Source: Candidatus Omnitrophota bacterium
GTDB taxonomy: Bacteria > Omnitrophota > Gorgyraeia > Tantalellales > Tantalellaceae
Direction of reading: 5' to 3'
Assembly (NCBI GenBank): GCA_018814505.1
Contig: JAHIZQ010000285.1
Coordinates: 1-6,965 of the forward strand
DNA length: 6,965 nt
Within the stretch, counting starts at the first letter, position 1. The number at the start of each line of letters is the position of its first letter. Shown here in pieces: positions 5,114 to 6,965 of this stretch. A program made the position numbers and the translations under genes. The notes under the pieces were generated by a model. The model saw only the letters and a program-made list of their open reading frames with translations, was not told where the DNA came from and did no database searches.

Positions 5114-6127
5114 TTAACTCCAAATACCGCTGATACTTTTGCCGCAACTACCGCACCTGCCGCTTTTTAAAAAATTCGGCTGACATACCGCGTTAAAACC
5201 GGCTCGTTTAATTAAAAGTTCTCCACACCCTGGGCACAATGTTCCAGTTTTCTGAGCCACATTTCCAAGATAAACATATTCCAACCCTGCGGCTTTTCCG
5301 ATTTCAAAAGCTCTGTTAAGAAGGAGCATCGATGTCGGTAGCAATTCCATATCTTTATAATCCGGATGAAAACGGCTTATGTGCCAGGGAATACTTTTGT
5401 CTATTTTAGCAATAAATCCAGCAATATCTTTCAATTCTTTATCCGAATCATTCACCCCAGGCACAACCAAAGTAGTAATCTCAATCCAAATACCTTTATC
5501 TTTCATGTATTGTATCGAATCTAATACCGGCTGTAACCGACCTTTACATATTTTTTCATATGAACTATTTTGAAAAAACTTTAAATCAACATTTGCCGCG
5601 TCAATATATCCTGCCATAACATCAATGGCTTTTTTGGTCATAAAACCGTTTGTCACAAAAGTATTGTACAATCCGTTATCTTTCGCAATCCTGCAAACAT
5701 CATAAGCATATTCAAAAAATATTGTAGGTTCTGTGTACGTACAAGAAATACTCCGGCAAGATTTTTCAAGCGCGTTTCTTGCTATCTTTTCCGGAAGAAG
5801 TTCGTACCCTTCTATTTTTCCACCCATAACAGACAATTGTGAAATTGTCCAGTTTTGACAAAAGGAACACCTAAAATTACATCCTGCCGTTGCTATTGAA
5901 TACGCGTAAGTCCCGGGAAGAAAATGATAAAATGGTTTTTTTTCAATCGGATCCACAGTATCTGCGATTGCTCTACCATAGGTATACGTATACAAGCATC
6001 CTTTTATATTTTGTCTGACGGCACAAAAACCAAATCCACTTTCAGGAACTATACAATGATGCGCGCAAAGATAACAATGAATCTCGTCACCTTCACATTT
6101 TTCCCACAACATTGCTTCTTTACGCAT
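5114..6127 (-). CDS. amrS: AmmeMemoRadiSam system radical SAM enzyme
   Basis: This 337-residue iron-sulfur enzyme cleaves S-adenosylmethionine to start radical chemistry. The cluster motif is C83-NFR-C87-SF-C90 (CxxxCxxC), in IATAGCNFRCSFCQNW. An N-terminal cysteine set (C18, C21, C25, C35) in CYLCAHHC and GFCAVR, and a C-terminal set (C298, C301, C315, C325, C328), look like zinc or extra cluster sites. Stretches such as DPIEKKPFYHFLPGTYAYSI (59-78), YTEPTIFFEY and WHISRFHPDY are diagnostic of the AmmeMemoRadiSam radical SAM protein, a relative of pyruvate-formate-lyase activases. The family is named for its genomic link to AMMECR1 and Memo proteins. Neither is in this window; the substrate is unknown to me. 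The start is an ATG with AGGAC about nine bases upstream; a second ATG is at 6112. It follows rmuC after 64 bases and precedes the AsmA-like gene by 23. Confidence 0.92.
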   Translation of the reverse strand: MRKEAMLWEKCEGDEIHCYLCAHHCIVPESGFGFCAVRQNIKGCLYTYTYGRAIADTVDPIEKKPFYHFLPGTYAYSIATAGCNFRCSFCQNWTISQLSVMGGKIEGYELLPEKIARNALEKSCRSISCTYTEPTIFFEYAYDVCRIAKDNGLYNTFVTNGFMTKKAIDVMAGYIDAANVDLKFFQNSSYEKICKGRLQPVLDSIQYMKDKGIWIEITTLVVPGVNDSDKELKDIAGFIAKIDKSIPWHISRFHPDYKDMELLPTSMLLLNRAFEIGKAAGLEYVYLGNVAQKTGTLCPGCGELLIKRAGFNAVCQPNFLKSGRCGSCGKSISGIWS

Positions 6128-6136
6128 AATTATTGT

Positions 6137-6150
6137 CCTGTCTAAACAGG
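6137..6150. repeat. Small inverted repeat in the amrS leader
   Basis: CCTGT-CTAA-ACAGG is a perfect five-base stem with a four-base loop, ten bases before the amrS start and overlapping its likely AGGAC ribosome binding region. It could fold in the mRNA and partly hide that site. No T-run follows, so it is not a terminator for rmuC. Symmetry seen, effect inferred. Confidence 0.35.
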
Positions 6151-6152
6151 GT

Positions 6153-6168
6153 TGTGATACATATCACG
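6153..6168. promoter_or_regulatory. CRP/FNR-like operator dyad upstream of amrS
   Basis: TGTGA-TACATA-TCACG matches the CRP-type consensus TGTGA-N6-TCACA in 9 of 10 defined bases. The inner part, GTGATA-CA-TATCAC (6154-6167), is a perfect dyad and also contains TGAT-N4-ATCA, the core of FNR-type sites. It lies in the 64-base rmuC-amrS gap, 26 bases before the amrS start. That is too close for usual class II activation of a promoter with a normal leader, so repression is easier to picture. The cognate regulator is not in the window. Dyad seen; CRP/FNR-superfamily binding inferred. Confidence 0.45.
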
Positions 6169-6191
6169 TAAAACACCTTCGCGCCTTGGGT

Positions 6192-6965
6192 TTATGTTCC
6201 AATTAACTCTTCTTTTGAGTCAACTTTCAAAGTTTCATCAAAATTCAGGGTTGAATCAAGCGTTCGCTTAAAACGTTTTATGTGCCCGTCACCAGTTTTA
6301 TACGCATCCGTAGCTTTTTCAAGGTTTCTCCCAATAATTTCAAATTTATTATAGAAAAAATTAAAGTCCCTCTCAACTTTTGAAAGAGATTCCTGAAGTT
6401 TTTTGGCATCACGGGCAATTTCAATATTCCTTATCCCTAGCATTACAATCTGCAGAAAAGCATAAAAAGTGTTAGGGCTAACCGGCATAACTTTTTTTTC
6501 AGTTGCATACTCATATATCTGGCAAGGATCCCCCAAATGGTTTTTTTCCGCTATGGTCTCATAATACATGGATTCCGATGGAATAAAAAGTAGGGCGAAT
6601 TCGCTGGTACCCTTTTCCGGCTTCACATATTTTTCTTTTATGGCATTAATCTGAATTTTTAACGCTTTTTCATAATTAACCCAATGAATTTTTTTATCGT
6701 GTTCACTATCCGCCGTAAGATACTTTTGATAATCTTCTTTAGGAAACTTAGCATCAATCGGTATAATTATGTCTTTGTACTTCACAACCGCATCCACTCT
6801 CTCTCCGTCCGCTATTACGTATTGTTTTTCCCATATACCTTTCGGCAATATTCGGTCAAGCATTTCTTCAAGCACTGTTTCTCCATAATTACCGCGAAGT
6901 TTCGGCGCCTGTAATAAATATTCGAGCGATTTTCCTAATTCCTGTGCTTTTTCCTGCTGTTTAAC
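6192..6965 (-). CDS. rmuC: DNA recombination protein RmuC, C-terminal part, cut by the right edge
   Basis: The frame is open to the last base of the window, so the 5' end lies outside; 257 codons plus stop are present. It begins VKQQEKAQELGKSLEYLLQA followed by PKLRGNYGETVLEEML, the RmuC signature G.(W/Y)GE region. The nuclease-like core is then seen in ERVDAVVKYKDIIIPIDAKF, with the aspartate and IDAK of a PD-(D/E)XK-type fold, and PKEDYQKY. A helical tail (LQESLSKVERDFNFFYNKFE, IIGRNLEKATDAYKTG) is also typical. RmuC limits recombination at inverted repeats in E. coli, presumably by acting on DNA structures. The coiled-coil and any N-terminal membrane anchor normally found in the family would lie beyond the edge. 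The visible part is intact and ends at TAA 6192-6194, 64 bases before amrS. An apparent GTG start at 6875 is internal, since the conserved LRGNYGE motif precedes it. Confidence 0.9.
   Translation of the reverse strand, partial: VKQQEKAQELGKSLEYLLQAPKLRGNYGETVLEEMLDRILPKGIWEKQYVIADGERVDAVVKYKDIIIPIDAKFPKEDYQKYLTADSEHDKKIHWVNYEKALKIQINAIKEKYVKPEKGTSEFALLFIPSESMYYETIAEKNHLGDPCQIYEYATEKKVMPVSPNTFYAFLQIVMLGIRNIEIARDAKKLQESLSKVERDFNFFYNKFEIIGRNLEKATDAYKTGDGHIKRFKRTLDSTLNFDETLKVDSKEELIGT

Noticed and set aside
5091..5147. Longer start for the AsmA-like protein at 5147
   Set aside because: It would add 19 residues that precede a clean signal-anchor and would overlap amrS; the ATG at 5090 has its own GGAG site.

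Overview
The window is AT-rich bacterial DNA in which every gene I can support lies on the minus strand, so the reading order runs from the right edge to the left. The gene set is mostly conserved housekeeping: RmuC, an AmmeMemoRadiSam-type radical SAM enzyme, an AsmA-like protein, a secreted YbhB/PEBP protein, two SPOUT rRNA/tRNA methyltransferases and an HD-domain protein. The AsmA-like protein and the signal peptide suggest a Gram-negative-type envelope. The general style recalls uncultivated PVC-related lineages such as Omnitrophota, but that is an impression and not something the sequence proves.

Layout in transcription order: (1) rmuC, entering from the right edge and ending at 6192. 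(2) amrS (6127-5114), preceded by a CRP/FNR-like dyad at 6153-6168. (3) An AsmA-like membrane-anchored protein (5090-3909), 23 bases after amrS. (4) A 104-base gap, then a four-helix small membrane protein (3804-3439), a YbhB-like secreted protein (3404-2862), rlmB overlapping it by four bases (2865-2125), an HD-domain protein (2068-1493) and a second TrmH-family methyltransferase (1393-596). Tight spacing and good ribosome binding sites suggest one or two operons. (5) A stretch of about 500 bases (94-595) without an intact gene. It holds a stem-loop after the trmH-like gene, a decayed yjbQ gene (401-268) and a clear sigma-70-type promoter with a strong ribosome binding site. (6) That promoter drives an unidentified gene starting at 93 and leaving through the left edge.

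The genes do not form an obvious single pathway. The two SPOUT methyltransferases flanking the HD-domain protein make a loose RNA/nucleotide metabolism cluster, while amrS and the AsmA-like gene lie next to rmuC. I found no convincing undescribed multi-gene system, mobile element, CRISPR array, tRNA or rRNA. The observations most worth a second look are the internally deleted yjbQ, the HD-to-ND change in the HD-domain protein, and the CRP/FNR-like dyad before amrS.
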